Shown here: in pieces, positions 31,870 to 42,509 of the stretch | How the letters are laid out: each line of letters begins with the position of its first letter | How positions within the stretch are numbered: position 1 is the stretch's first letter | NCBI GenBank assembly: GCA_023897205.1 | Contig: JAHWDD010000007.1 | Location: forward strand, 1,240,001 to 1,304,000 | DNA from: Exophiala sp. HKRS030 | Taxonomy: Eukaryota > Ascomycota > Eurotiomycetes > Chaetothyriales > Herpotrichiellaceae | DNA: 64,000 nucleotides | Direction of reading: 5' to 3' | The notes under the pieces: generated by a model | What the model was told of the DNA's origin: nothing | What the model saw: the letters and a program-made list of their open reading frames with translations, nothing else | The model's database searches: none | Program-made: the position numbers and the translations under genes

Positions 31870-32770
31870 CCTAAAGAATGAAACGTTCGTGACCGTTGAC
31901 AATACTGCTATCGCGAAAGACTGGGGATGTTGAGGAGCGATCCACCACTGACCAAGCTCACAGTAAAATATCAAGACTACTTATACAGGGGCATTCTTTG
32001 AGAAGAGTGGTAGTGTAGACCGCAATATCTCAGCTGGGGAACAGCAAAAAAGACATTATCTCGTCGGATGTAGCCATTTTGAGATGGGGCTGGGGTTGGA
32101 TGCAGAAGGCCAATAGATTTCTCTGGAGAGGAACGGAACGAATAACGACAAAGAACAAGGAGGCATCATATCCCAAACACTAGGAGTTATGCTTCTAGTA
32201 AGCACCGATGAGACGTTGGACACTTGGCGAGGTATAAGCTGAACTAGGGGAGCCTATAGGAGGATCAGGTACTCAACTGATTGAGTATACTATTCGATGA
32301 CAGTGCATGAGAGGGTCTTGTTGTCAGCTTGTAATGCTTGTAGTAGGCTCTGACTGTATATATCGAGACCGTAGAGGCAATCCCAACTTGGGTACTGTAG
32401 TGTATGTCTCTCAGTCCTCTGTAGTTCGTCTTGTATCTGTTTAACCGACATTTCCGCCATATCTCGGACATTTCGGCAATATAGTCCGCCCGATAATAAC
32501 ACTAACCCCCTTTGAGCAACTACCTCGGTATCTCGAAGTCATCAACTGCGTCTTCAACATTTCCATCTGGTGTGTGTCTCTGTGTTTAACCGTGGATGCT
32601 TGGTTACGGAACCATGTACTGATTGAAGGTTTGGTTGAATAATAATCATTATCTTTCTCTCTGTTTATATACCTTGACACAAAAGCCTCTGCACCGTCCT
32701 AACTCACATTCCCACCCCCCTAACTAGCTCAGTTTACTTCAAACATTTCCACCACCGACTCACATTCACA
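31870..32770. promoter_or_regulatory. Divergent promoter region between hydrolase (-) and SDR (+)
   Basis: 900 bp without a recognised gene. Both flanking genes start here. A TATATA element near 32666 fits the SDR. Confidence 0.4.
32666..32671 (+). promoter_or_regulatory. Candidate TATA box of the SDR gene
   Basis: tatata about 105 bp before the ATG at 32771, followed by a CT-rich and CACTCACA leader as in many fungal genes. Confidence 0.3.
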
Positions 32771-33697
32771 ATGGGTAGCGCTCAAACCGATGTCGAGCTC
32801 CAAGACTTTGGAAGCATCTTCAGTCTCGAAGGCAAAGTTGCCGTCGTCACTGGAGGCTCAAGAGGTCTAGGCCTGAACGTTGCATCAGGGTGAGATTGAG
32901 CCCCTACGATGTACACTGTCGGCTTGATCCTAGAATGGTCTCACTGACACTCGATCTCCCACAGGTTCATGCAAGCAGGTTGCTCCAAAGTCTACATCAC
33001 CTCTCGTAAGGCCAAAGCATGCGAAGAAGCCGTGGCCGCTCTCAACGCCCTCCCCAACAAACGTCCTGGCGCCGTCGCCATCTCCGTCCCAGCCGACTCG
33101 TCCAAGATCTCCGAGATTGAACGACTGGCCGCCGAAGTGGCCAAGACGACCGACCACGTCGACATCCTCTTCGCCAACGCCGGAGCAACATGGGGTGCTC
33201 CCTTCGAGACACACCCTGAGAACGCGTTCAGCAAGGTCATGGACCTGAACGTAAAGAGCGTCTTTTACACGGCGCAAAAGTTCGAGCCCCTCCTCAAGAA
33301 GAAGGCGACCACAGAGAACCCCAGCAGGATCATCATCACGGCCAGTGTCGCTGGCTTGGGTGTGGGAACACTGGGCCAGAACGCCACATACGCCTACAGC
33401 TCCAGCAAGGCGGCGGCGATCCATCTCGCCAAGAACCTTGCAGTCGAGTTGGGTCCGAGGGGAATCATCACCAACGCAGTCTGTCCTGGTTTCTACCCGA
33501 CCAAGATGGCGTCGGGCCTGATGGAACTACAAGGTGGCCAGGCGGCTCTTGCGGCCGAGGTCCCCAACAAGAGACTGGGACATCCCGAAGACATTGCCGG
33601 TCTGGTAGTTTTCCTGTCCAGCAGAGCGTCGAAGCATATCAACGGTGCCGTCATTACGACTGATGGTGGATCGTTATTGTCTCGAGGAAGGTTGTAA
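32771..33697 (+). CDS. Short-chain dehydrogenase/reductase (SDR, classical)
   Basis: Two exons, 32771-32889 and 32965-33697, with a 75 nt intron (gtgaga, ctgac branch, cacag). The join ASG-FMQAGCS gives about 283 residues. Landmarks: cofactor loop TGGSRGLG at 27-34, FANAG at 109-113, catalytic Ser167 (ITASVAG), Tyr184 and Lys188 (YSSSK), then NAVCPGF and the C-terminal GAVITTDGGSL. It belongs with 3-oxoacyl-ACP-reductase-like or sugar/polyol SDRs; Arg54 after the second strand suggests NADP(H). Predicted cytosolic. Its stop is 289 bp from that of the GH105 gene, which runs the other way, so a role in uronide or deoxyketose metabolism is possible but unproven. Confidence 0.9.
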
Positions 33698-33986
33698 ATG
33701 TCTTGTCTTGTATACTCTATACATATATATGAATAAAAAAAGGCGGTGGTATATTACAAAACTATCAATCAGAGGGAATTTGTGCGTTGATGTTTTTGCC
33801 TTGTCTTGATATACGGTTACATTTGATCCGGTCAATGAAGCGCAGTCACCAGATGAGTTCGTAAGTTTTACTGAACATTCTGAACACATTAACACTGGCA
33901 ACAATGTATTCATGTATAAATGTGTATGTGCCAGGGATACTCTAATGTGGCTTGATGTGTGACCAAGTGTATATAGGGGGGGGGGG

Positions 33987-35141
33987 TTAGATGAACACCC
34001 TCAAAAACTCCACCAAGGCCATGATCGCCATAGCCTGACCATACGGCATACTCGTCCTCTCTATGTCGATGTAATGTTTTAGATTGTGACCCATGGCCGT
34101 GCCAAAACTGACATCCACGAGTTCACCGTCTTCGTTGATCCTCTGGAGGACCGCCTTGACCGCCCTCACGGCAACGTCCATGTATTTTTCTTTGGAGATG
34201 TATCTTCTTCTGATCGCCTTCAAAAGCCCGTAAGCGAACCCGGCCGTGGCGGACGCTTCAGGATAACTTCCTTCTTCCTCCGAAACGTCTAGCAAAGTCC
34301 TCCACATACCGTCGGGCGTTTGCAGTGCTCTCAAGGCTCGACACTGAGCCTCGAGCACTCCGACAAGGTACATCCTCAGGCCGTCTTGAGGAGTTAGGTC
34401 CAAAATCTCGATAAAGTCCGGGATGGCGATGGTCAGCCAACTGTTTCCCCTTGCCCATCTAGCCCTGGCGAAATTGTGACCTCCGACGAAGCCACCCTTG
34501 TCGTTGTCGTCATCGTCATCAAACTGCCACCCGTGGAAAAACAATCCCGTGGTGGGATCGAACAGGTACTGAATGTGTAAGAGGACCTGACGTTTGGCTT
34601 CCTCGATATAGTCGGGACGACTGAGGACCATTCCGACCTTGGCCAGTGGGAGTACCGTCATCATCAAGGTGTCGTCCCACAGTTGGTTGTGGTTTTCGTC
34701 GACGTAGGTGATGTGCTGCATCCCGCCCAGAGGCGTCCGAGGGAGGTCGCGCATGGCCCAATCACACCAACCTTCCAACCAGGCGAGTTGCGAAGGGTCT
34801 CTCTTCTTCTCATACAGATACGCGAGCGTCAGAAAAGCCGCCATGGTGTTGATGTTTTTGGTGGTCCCTTCTGCCAACCGCTCCGAGAACCATTTGTCGA
34901 TTATGTCGAGGGCCCTCTCGGAGGATGTGAGTGTATGGTACTGCCATAACCCGTAAAGTCCTATACCGTGAGTCCATTCCCAGTCGTTCCAACCTTTGGT
35001 GTCGATGATCCGACCGTCGGGTAAGGGCAGGAGGAAATGCCCCGTTTCATCTTTTATGTTTACCAAGTTCGTCACGAGTGATTCGACCTTGGAGTGGATG
35101 TCGGTCGCTCTGAATCCCTCGACGATCAATGGTGAAGGCAT
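33987..35141 (-). CDS. GH105-type unsaturated rhamnogalacturonyl/glucuronyl hydrolase
   Basis: A single exon of about 384 residues from the ATG at 35141; the open frame extends upstream without ATG. (alpha/alpha)6-barrel features of GH88/GH105: WNDWEWTHGIGLYGLWQY, NINTMAAFLTLAYLYE, DENHNQLWDDTLMM with the catalytic Asp pair, GHNFARARWARGNSWLTIAI, then MWRTLLDVSEEEGSYPEASATAGF. These enzymes remove the 4,5-unsaturated uronic acid left by pectate or rhamnogalacturonan lyases by hydrating its double bond. I see no signal peptide, so the substrate is probably imported as a disaccharide first. A divergent MFS transporter next door fits that idea. The protein contains an odd Asp run (FDDDDDNDKGG). 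Confidence 0.9.
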   Translation of the reverse strand: MPSPLIVEGFRATDIHSKVESLVTNLVNIKDETGHFLLPLPDGRIIDTKGWNDWEWTHGIGLYGLWQYHTLTSSERALDIIDKWFSERLAEGTTKNINTMAAFLTLAYLYEKKRDPSQLAWLEGWCDWAMRDLPRTPLGGMQHITYVDENHNQLWDDTLMMTVLPLAKVGMVLSRPDYIEEAKRQVLLHIQYLFDPTTGLFFHGWQFDDDDDNDKGGFVGGHNFARARWARGNSWLTIAIPDFIEILDLTPQDGLRMYLVGVLEAQCRALRALQTPDGMWRTLLDVSEEEGSYPEASATAGFAYGLLKAIRRRYISKEKYMDVAVRAVKAVLQRINEDGELVDVSFGTAMGHNLKHYIDIERTSMPYGQAMAIMALVEFLRVFI

Positions 35142-36145
35142 GACTGAAGAAAATTCTTCGCCAGCTTCCAAATGCCTAGGCCCAGGTAAGATGTACAAAA
35201 TGGTAGTTCTCTATCCTGCGAAGTCTTGCTATGTAGGTGGCACTTTTGGTCGACAGTCTAGCTTCTAGCTCGAAGTGTTCGGAGTAGGCAGAGTGCTATC
35301 TCATATGGTTGCCCCTCCTTATATGTAGGCTTGTACGTCGTCTTGGAGCAATATCACCATGGGTAGGTAGCGAGCCTCGTATCCTGTATGTACGGGTTGT
35401 TAAAAAAAAAAAGACTTGCCTGCGTCGCGCTCAATTGCACCGAGATGCAACCCACCACAAATGCCGATCAATGGGTCCGTATCTTGTAAAGCCTCCTGGA
35501 ACCAAGCAAAACAATCACTGTACGGCTATCTCTTTTGTACTGCACCGGTTAAAAGAGTGGCTCAAGTGACAGTACCAATTGAAGGTGCTGGAGAATAAAA
35601 GTAGCATTCCAATATTGATACCTCACATACCGTCAACACTCATTATCAAATCTGAAGAGGCTGGTGGAACGTCGGGTCACTTTACTAAGAACAACTGCAA
35701 TCTGGCATGTGAGAGATGCTCAACAATGAGACTCCTGTGTATGAAAGAATATCCTCAATGGTACGGTACCTGTGGTCGGGGACTTCAACCAGGCCTATAC
35801 AGCCTGAATGCGTGCCTTGGCTTAAGTATTAAATCCACACTTGACCAAGCACTGTGCGAGTACACGCTTCGCTTCTCCATTCTGGGGTATACTCCGGAGG
35901 GAGGCCACTATAGAAGATCCTGAAGAAGAGTATCCACATCCCCCCAAAAGGACATTTACCCTGCTATTCTTGCGCAACGCTTTCGGCTGAGCATCTGCCG
36001 ACCATCTCTCGCTCTCTGTCCTACCGAGAAATATTCAAGACGACCCATATAAGTCTTGGGTATACAACTTGTAGCTCTCTCAGAATACAACTCGGGTATA
36101 ATTCAAGCCCCCTTGTAACACTTCGATCCCCTTTTGGTACTCATC
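35142..36145. promoter_or_regulatory. Shared 1 kb promoter of GH105 (-) and MFS transporter (+)
   Basis: No gene recognised. TATAAG at 36048 suits the transporter. A 10-12 nt A-run lies at about 35402. Confidence 0.45.
36048..36053 (+). promoter_or_regulatory. Candidate TATA box of the MFS transporter
   Basis: tataag 98 bp before the ATG at 36146, inside a T/C-rich leader. Confidence 0.3.
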
Positions 36146-37999
36146 ATGCCAGGATCTGATCATATCGTCCAGGAGAATATGGGTGCTCAAGGTACACCCG
36201 CGACACTACCAACATCACCCGACGGTGTCGCGGACAAACATAACATCTCCCAGATCGAGCGAGTCACGTCTGGTGGAAGCGAGCTCAACAAAGACTTTAT
36301 GAACTTTGACCGTGTTGACAGAGAAGTCGCTAAGTATGCCACAAATGAAAGTGTCGAGACTTCAGTCGAGGAGAATAAGCGGCTCAAGAGAATGATAGAC
36401 CGGCGTGTCCTGGCTGTCATGATCCCCACATACTTCCTTCAGGCACTTGACAAAGGAACAATGTCCTTTGCGTCGATCATGGGGATCCGAGAGGACCTTG
36501 GCCTTCATGCCCAACAGGTATGGGAGAGACAATGAACCAATTATGCCCAGTTGGATTGTGCATTCGCTCTGGCATATACTGACCTTGACAGTACTCGTGG
36601 TTAACGACCTGTATTTATATTGCCGTCCTGGTCGTCGAGTATCCCACCAACTGGACCATCCAGAGAGTGCCGATCGGAAAATACCTCAGCCTGAACATAT
36701 GCTTGTGGGGAGCAGTACTTGCATTGCACGCCGTTGCGAAGAACTTTGCAACGCTGGTTGCGTTGAGAACCCTCCTCGGTATTTTCGAAGCTGTTTGTCA
36801 GCCATCCTTCCTCATAATGAGCTCGATGTGGTACAAACGTGAAGAGCAGGCAGCTACGGTGACCTACTGGTATATGATGAATGGCGGACAGCAGATTGTC
36901 GGCGGGTTGCTCGCATACTGTTTTTCACTCATCCACTCAGGTCCGCTCAAGTCGTGGCAAGCTATCTTTATTGCGTACGGCTGCTTTTCAGTCCTCTGGG
37001 GGCTCTTTGTCGGATGGTGGCTTCCCGACTCCCCAATGAAGGCCAAATGCTTCTCCGAACAGGACAAGATACTCATGGTCCAGCGAGTCAGGAGTAATCA
37101 GACTGGTCTGCAGAATAAAAAGTTCCGAGGCGAGCAAGTCAAAGAGGCTTTCCTTGATCCTCAGACCTGGTGTTATTGTCTCATTCAAATCTGTACAACC
37201 TTACCAACATCTGGTCTGGGTGCTTTCGCAAACATCATCATCACTGGTAAGTCCGTCAAGTAGGAGGGACAAACAAGCAGGATGTTGACGTTTTTGCAGG
37301 CTTCAATTTCACCGTGCTCCAGACGCAACTTTTAGCAATGGTACTCGGCGCGTATATCATCATCGTCTTGCTCGGCTCCACTTGGCTCATCCAGAAAACT
37401 GGTCAGAATTGCTTGGTCATGCTAGCTTTTGTCATCCCGTAAGGCAAGCCATTCTGCAGGGAGACACCACTGACTTGGGGATGTAGGTCAATTGTTGGCA
37501 CCATCGTGCTGATGACTGTCAAAAACCATGATCTCGCCACGAAAGTCGGTCTTCTGATTAGTTACTATATTGTGCTCTCGTTCTGGGCCGCACAAACTCT
37601 GGGTATGAGTATGCTCTCGAGAAATATTGGAGGGCAGACCAAGAAGTCAGTAGTGGTCACGTTGAATTTTGTTGCATGGTGTACAGGGAACGCCATCGGT
37701 AAGTAATACCAAGTGAGCACCTTCTGTTTGGTGCACAGCTCACAGTTCAATTTACAGGTCCGCAGGTCTTCTTGTCGTATGATGCACCTCGATATTTCGT
37801 CGCCTTTGCAACACATATGGGATGTTATGCTCTCTTGGTGTTAGTGATTGTCTTCCTGCGATACCAATTGACCCGGCAAAACCGCAGAAAGGACGAGTTG
37901 GCCTCTGCTGGTGTCTATGAGGCAAAGGATCATAGATTCGTGCATGCATTTGATGACCTGACGGACCGGGAGAATCCGAACTTCAGATACGTCTATTGA
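36146..37999 (+). CDS. MFS transporter, Dal5/anion:cation symporter (ACS) family
   Basis: Five exons: 36146-36517, 36592-37246, 37300-37438, 37487-37698 and 37758-37999, with introns of 74, 53, 48 and 59 nt. All phases close, giving 539 residues. ACS/Dal5 hallmarks: RRVLAVMIPTYFLQALDKGT before the first span, NWTIQRVPIGKYLSLNICLW, RTLLGIFEAVCQPSFLIMSS, WWLPDSPMKAKCFSEQDK in the central loop, and the late GNAIGPQVFLSYDAPRY element. About 12 membrane spans. Relatives import allantoate, nicotinate, pantothenate, sulfonates or sugar acids. Here the divergent GH105 neighbour points to an acidic sugar, which is inference. Confidence 0.9.
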
Positions 38000-38301
38000 T
38001 AGTGTCATCAATGGCTTGGGATGAGGAAGAGATTGTGTTCGATGACACACATACCATATAGTGAATGATCAATGACATCGGCAATGCTCGAGGACTTGCG
38101 TGGCTGTTGCATAGTTGATTGAAGTGTGTGGTGTGTGAAATTGAGGAAGAAAGTGGTTGCTGTGGCGACCAAATAAAAAGCCAGCGAGGTCAACAATTTC
38201 CAGTCGGTGACATCCATGCGTCAACCACTTTCATCTACCAGTCCGTGCTGTTGTGCAAGAGCCATTCTTCGTATTCTGCACGGTCTGTAATTGTGAAGAT
38301 C
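38000..38301. other. Intergenic region before the single-span protein
   Basis: About 300 bp. The downstream frame is open across most of it (from about 38119) without ATG, so it is treated as leader. Confidence 0.35.
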
Positions 38302-40347
38302 ATGATGTCGAGTTCTCCATCTGCCATAATCGAAGATTTCGCATTTCAACACTCCTCTCCGCTTTCATTGCGTCAACAGCCACTCCCAACTCCGCCAGCT
38401 CCGTTGCCCGATCAGGTCTCGGAACCACACGACTACAACTTCTCGGGCGCAGTGTACGATGAGAGTACTTCAGGCACGGAGTCGGAGAATCAGACCGCAA
38501 CAGAAAATGAGGAAGAGGAGGAATTACTAGACATTGATCGAAGAACATCTGGGTGCTCGTCAATCTCCTCGTTTCCAGCATCGGTGTCTCAGCATGTGCC
38601 TCCAAGACCAAGTCAATATGGCAGTCCAAGGACACCTACAAAGAGGGATTCGGTGGACTCTCACAGGTCATACGGCTCTGAAAGAGCAGGCTTTTCAGTG
38701 AGGTCGCCAAAGACGTTCCCCGAATACCAATCGCCCTTTCGACATCCTAGCAGTGTCAGGGCTTTGCAAATGAGAGATGAAGTAATGAGCGACACGCACA
38801 GTGTAATAAGACATAGGCGAAGCGGCTCTCAGATGTCCTCTTACAGCGCCAGAAGCTCCTATTCGACGCACAGTTCTCCTACCAAACGGTCGAGCCGTTC
38901 GAATCGAGGATCGCCTCAGAAAGCCACAAGCAATCTTCGAAAGGAGTTCCCGCTTGTTCTGTTACATTGCACGATGTTGCCACCGACTTTACTATCGCAG
39001 GCCACTTCGCACGAAGACGCCCTCATATGCGACTTGCTGCCCGAACCGTACCAAAAGAGATGGCACCACCTGAGAGACAAATTGGTGGAAGATGTCGAGA
39101 TCAAAACAAGAGGAATCCTCATCGCCCACCCACGAGAGGACTATGACCTCCTCGAGGAGCGTCTTCTGGAGAGTTTGGACCTTGAACGCCCTCGGATAAG
39201 GCACAACCATTATTTCTCGACTGACAACAACGGGACCGATAGTGGGTTTGAAAGTGGCAGCACGACCGGCGACGACAACGACGGTGATGGCCCGGATGAC
39301 ACCAAATGTCCGGACTGTGGCAGGAAGTTGAGGACAGACGAGACTGCAAGGAAGTGGGAAGTCAAGGTATTTGCCGCCAACGGACTACTGAGGGCAGGAG
39401 CATGGGGAGCTGCCTGGCAGGAGATGGAAAAGGTTGATGTGGAAGTGAGGGTCTGGTTGCCAGAGGACACACGAAGAGATCTGGAGGCCAAAATCGCCCT
39501 CCTCGACTCCATCCCCGCGAGCACGGAAGGTGATGATGCCGGTCAGCCTGAAGTTCCAACCGCTCGGGAGAGAGAGGTCTATGGTGCAAGTGGGAGGGGC
39601 AGCAGGAGTCAGTCCGATATTGACGGTTTTTGTCAAGACCCCCCTACTTCCATGCCAGATCCAGCACCTCCGATCCCTCCTCCTCAGTCACTGCCTGTCC
39701 AAGATGATGACCTAGGCAAATTGATGGTGGCAGCTATACAAAAGTTCAGTCACGAGCGGCGAAACTTTTTGGTGGTTCTTCTCAGTGGGCTGATGCTTTT
39801 GTTAGCCATGATGGCAAAGACCTCACCAGAAGGACAACAACAAGTTCATCATGGACTTTACAATCCAACATCATCAGCTTATTCGGCGGAGACCTTGACT
39901 ACCACCATCACAACGACCAGTGTTGCAGTGGCCACCGCCACCGCCACTGTGACGACGTCTATTCTCGCTCAACCTCCGCCCCCAATTCCTAATCCTTTGG
40001 AGAATGTCATATCCATGGAGAGAAATCACAACGACAGTAACTCGTGGGAAACCTTGGATGAGACTTCTTGGACGACACTCGACCACGCTACGGATACTAT
40101 AATGGTTGATACTGCGAGCACAGCATCGACTTTGGTCTTGTCGAATGTCGTAGTAGAGACGACGACGACGAGCATGTCAGGTGAGATGGCCGTGGAGACT
40201 ACTACGAGCGCAGAACCAACGCAAGAAGATGCCGGTGAAGATGCATGTACAGAGACGTCGAGTTTGATGATGGAATCCGAGACGACTGCAACAGAGACAG
40301 AGACAGAGATAGAGACGGTGCTGGAAACAGGTCCTGTTGAGACATAA
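38302..40347 (+). CDS. Conserved fungal protein with one membrane span; function unknown
   Basis: A single exon of about 681 residues from the first ATG (38302, with 38305 next). Residues 1-200 are Ser/Pro/Arg-rich and disordered. A folded core begins at FPLVLLHCTMLPP and continues with LLPEPYQKRWHHLRDKL, HPREDYDLLEERLLESLDLE, a CPDCGRKL cysteine pair, and ARKWEVKVFAANGLLRAGAW with WQEMEKVDVEV. A hydrophobic span FLVVLLSGLMLLLAMM lies at about 487-505, followed by a Thr/Ser/Glu-rich C terminus. The core is familiar from ascomycete proteins that databases label loosely as pathway-specific nitrogen regulators. It has no DNA-binding motif, so that name looks unsafe. The single span suggests an ER or nuclear-envelope membrane protein. 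Confidence 0.8.
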   Translation: MMSSSPSAIIEDFAFQHSSPLSLRQQPLPTPPAPLPDQVSEPHDYNFSGAVYDESTSGTESENQTATENEEEEELLDIDRRTSGCSSISSFPASVSQHVPPRPSQYGSPRTPTKRDSVDSHRSYGSERAGFSVRSPKTFPEYQSPFRHPSSVRALQMRDEVMSDTHSVIRHRRSGSQMSSYSARSSYSTHSSPTKRSSRSNRGSPQKATSNLRKEFPLVLLHCTMLPPTLLSQATSHEDALICDLLPEPYQKRWHHLRDKLVEDVEIKTRGILIAHPREDYDLLEERLLESLDLERPRIRHNHYFSTDNNGTDSGFESGSTTGDDNDGDGPDDTKCPDCGRKLRTDETARKWEVKVFAANGLLRAGAWGAAWQEMEKVDVEVRVWLPEDTRRDLEAKIALLDSIPASTEGDDAGQPEVPTAREREVYGASGRGSRSQSDIDGFCQDPPTSMPDPAPPIPPPQSLPVQDDDLGKLMVAAIQKFSHERRNFLVVLLSGLMLLLAMMAKTSPEGQQQVHHGLYNPTSSAYSAETLTTTITTTSVAVATATATVTTSILAQPPPPIPNPLENVISMERNHNDSNSWETLDETSWTTLDHATDTIMVDTASTASTLVLSNVVVETTTTSMSGEMAVETTTSAEPTQEDAGEDACTETSSLMMESETTATETETEIETVLETGPVET

Positions 40348-41834
40348 TGACTTGTGTGTAGCGTTTGGTTTTTGTAGCGATTGGATTATCTTTTTGAGAT
40401 ACCGTACAAAGAAGAGTATTTGAAGCGTAAAGAGACTCAATTTTCAAGTAGAGATTTCCCGTTGTTCTTTTCTCTTTTTTTTTTCATGGAACCACTCCAT
40501 ACGTAGAAATCATATACTTCATCGGGAAAATGCGTCTTCACCAAATTTTTGACGTACAGTAGTATTACTACTCATTGATTACTTTTTTTCAAGGTACTTT
40601 GGTACTTCTTACCAACGTTTACATTGTAAGTACCGTGATCCCCGAGATCCCCGATAATTACGTCTTGAGGGATTACCTGGTCCTTGGGTACTTTGTATGT
40701 GAGTAGTGGTAAGACGTACATGAACACACCCGGTAAGTACTTGATCTGACCCAAGGTAAGATGATTAACGTTACAGCGTATCCGTTTTGTCTTTCTACAT
40801 ACCTATAGATACTGTTCAACTCTAACCACAAGTTGGTCATTTTTACAGTACCTCTACAGATTCGACCCAAAGGTTTACCTCGTATACGATTCAAGTCATT
40901 ACTCTGTACCTTTTTCGTGAGAACTATTATCAAGAAGACATGAAAACAAGAAATCAAGAAAGACGGAGTCCCACCGTTTACAGGAATTCTAGACCTCTGT
41001 AAAGTGAAAAGAGACAAAGAAATCACTCCGAAACAGTGAGTACTACGTACCTAAGTAGGTAGTCATGTACGTAAATACCTGATACATTACTTGGGATTCT
41101 CTACCGTGTCCGTTTAGGCTTGTATCGATACACATACATATCTGGATATCACACCTACGATGGTCCGTCAAGATCCCGGGCATGGCCGAAACGTTGAACC
41201 ATATAAAAAAAGTATCTACCTATCTAATGGTCGTCCATGAATGCCACTTTCCAACTACTGCTTACTCTTTTTCACTATTACCCCGTCGCGCCCTTGAGGT
41301 GGAACTCGCCGCCCCTCTCCATGTACGGATATACTACATCTACTCCTCTGTAGTATGCAAATTTGGCAAATGGGTCGTCGAGTGTTCTCCGTCAATACCA
41401 CTCACGAATACCTAACTAGTAAGTACGGAGTAAAATGCAAAAGTTCGGGCTTACATTAGACACGCCTGAAAGGTCACAAGAAAATTATAAGTGGTTCCGA
41501 ACTTTGATCAAACAATACGGAAGGCCGCCAAAAAAAATATTTCGAGTATAATAAAGTCCGTATATATCCGACGAAGGGTACACATGGAAAACAGAGAATA
41601 CTTTCACATTCTCACTGAACCATAACACACTGAACCATAACACCGTCTCGAATCAATCAATCTCCCCATCGCCATTGGTACGAGATCCGGAAAGCATGGG
41701 TGGCTGTCCGTAAAGTCCAACGGCCAAAATAACTCGCAGGTGGCGCCAGCTGAAGTTTGTATTTTCTTATCAGCGCTACACCCACCCTCATCTGGGTTCC
41801 CAACAACTCACTCATTCATCGACTCACCCACTCC
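40348..41834. other. AT-rich intergenic region, 1.5 kb, no gene recognised
   Basis: High in TA steps with many GTAC/TACC words, one TACTCCGTA-type motif (41425) and A-runs. Open frames are short. It holds the 3' UTR of the preceding gene and the promoter of the 2EXR-like gene. Confidence 0.45.
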
Positions 41835-42509
41835 ATGACGATTTCTTTCCTCGACTTACCCCTGGAGATCCGGGTCCAGGTGTATGCCCTCACCTTTGGC
41901 AGTGGCAAGGTACTACTTGAAGTCCCTTATGGCGAGAACAGCGCTTGCCTGATTCCTCGGAACAGCACCTTTCGAACATACACGTCCCGATCGTCGCAGT
42001 TGTTGCGAGTCAATAAGATGATCCTGGTCGAGGCACGAGAGGTACTCTACACCAACACAACCTTTCACATTTTCAGTCATGTTTTTGCTGGTAGGTTGCC
42101 TACCCGAACCACCGATGGACATGGTTGTGCGCCGTATATCAGGCACTTGATCTGGCAGCTGGACTGTGATATAATGATGCGGTTTTATCCAGAGGACTTG
42201 AAAATAGATGTCGATCATGCAAGAAGATGGAAGAGTCTCGAGTTGCATTGTCGAGCAGATACTTGGCAAAATTCGTTTCTCGGAGAGTCCTGTGATCGAG
42301 AAGCGTTCATTAAGGGAAGAGAGCAGTTGATAGCCTATGCAACTGAGTTTCAGCATGTCATGAGCAGTCCGCATCTCATTTCTCAAACGGCCAAGTTGGT
42401 AGAAGATAGGAGTCAGCTTGATCTTGGGCGATTGATCGTGAGTTTGAAAAGGAACAGGAAATGCCAGGGGCAAGATGTAGGTCTCTCAAAGTCGAAATGG
42501 CGAGATTGA
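41835..42509 (+). CDS. Small 2EXR/F-box-like protein
   Basis: A single exon of about 224 residues from the first ATG. The opening FLDLPLEIRVQVYALTFGSG followed by SSQLLRVNKMILVEAREVLY and NTTFHIFSH is the pattern of the fungal 2EXR family and of F-box-like N termini: a degenerate LP-x-EIR-x2-VY, then LL-x-VN-x3-EA-x2-VLY. These are abundant, lineage-expanded proteins, mostly without known function; some bind Skp1. The rest, with WQLDCDIMM and IKGREQLIAYATEFQ, is unremarkable. No signal or membrane span. Confidence 0.7.
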   Translation: MTISFLDLPLEIRVQVYALTFGSGKVLLEVPYGENSACLIPRNSTFRTYTSRSSQLLRVNKMILVEAREVLYTNTTFHIFSHVFAGRLPTRTTDGHGCAPYIRHLIWQLDCDIMMRFYPEDLKIDVDHARRWKSLELHCRADTWQNSFLGESCDREAFIKGREQLIAYATEFQHVMSSPHLISQTAKLVEDRSQLDLGRLIVSLKRNRKCQGQDVGLSKSKWRD

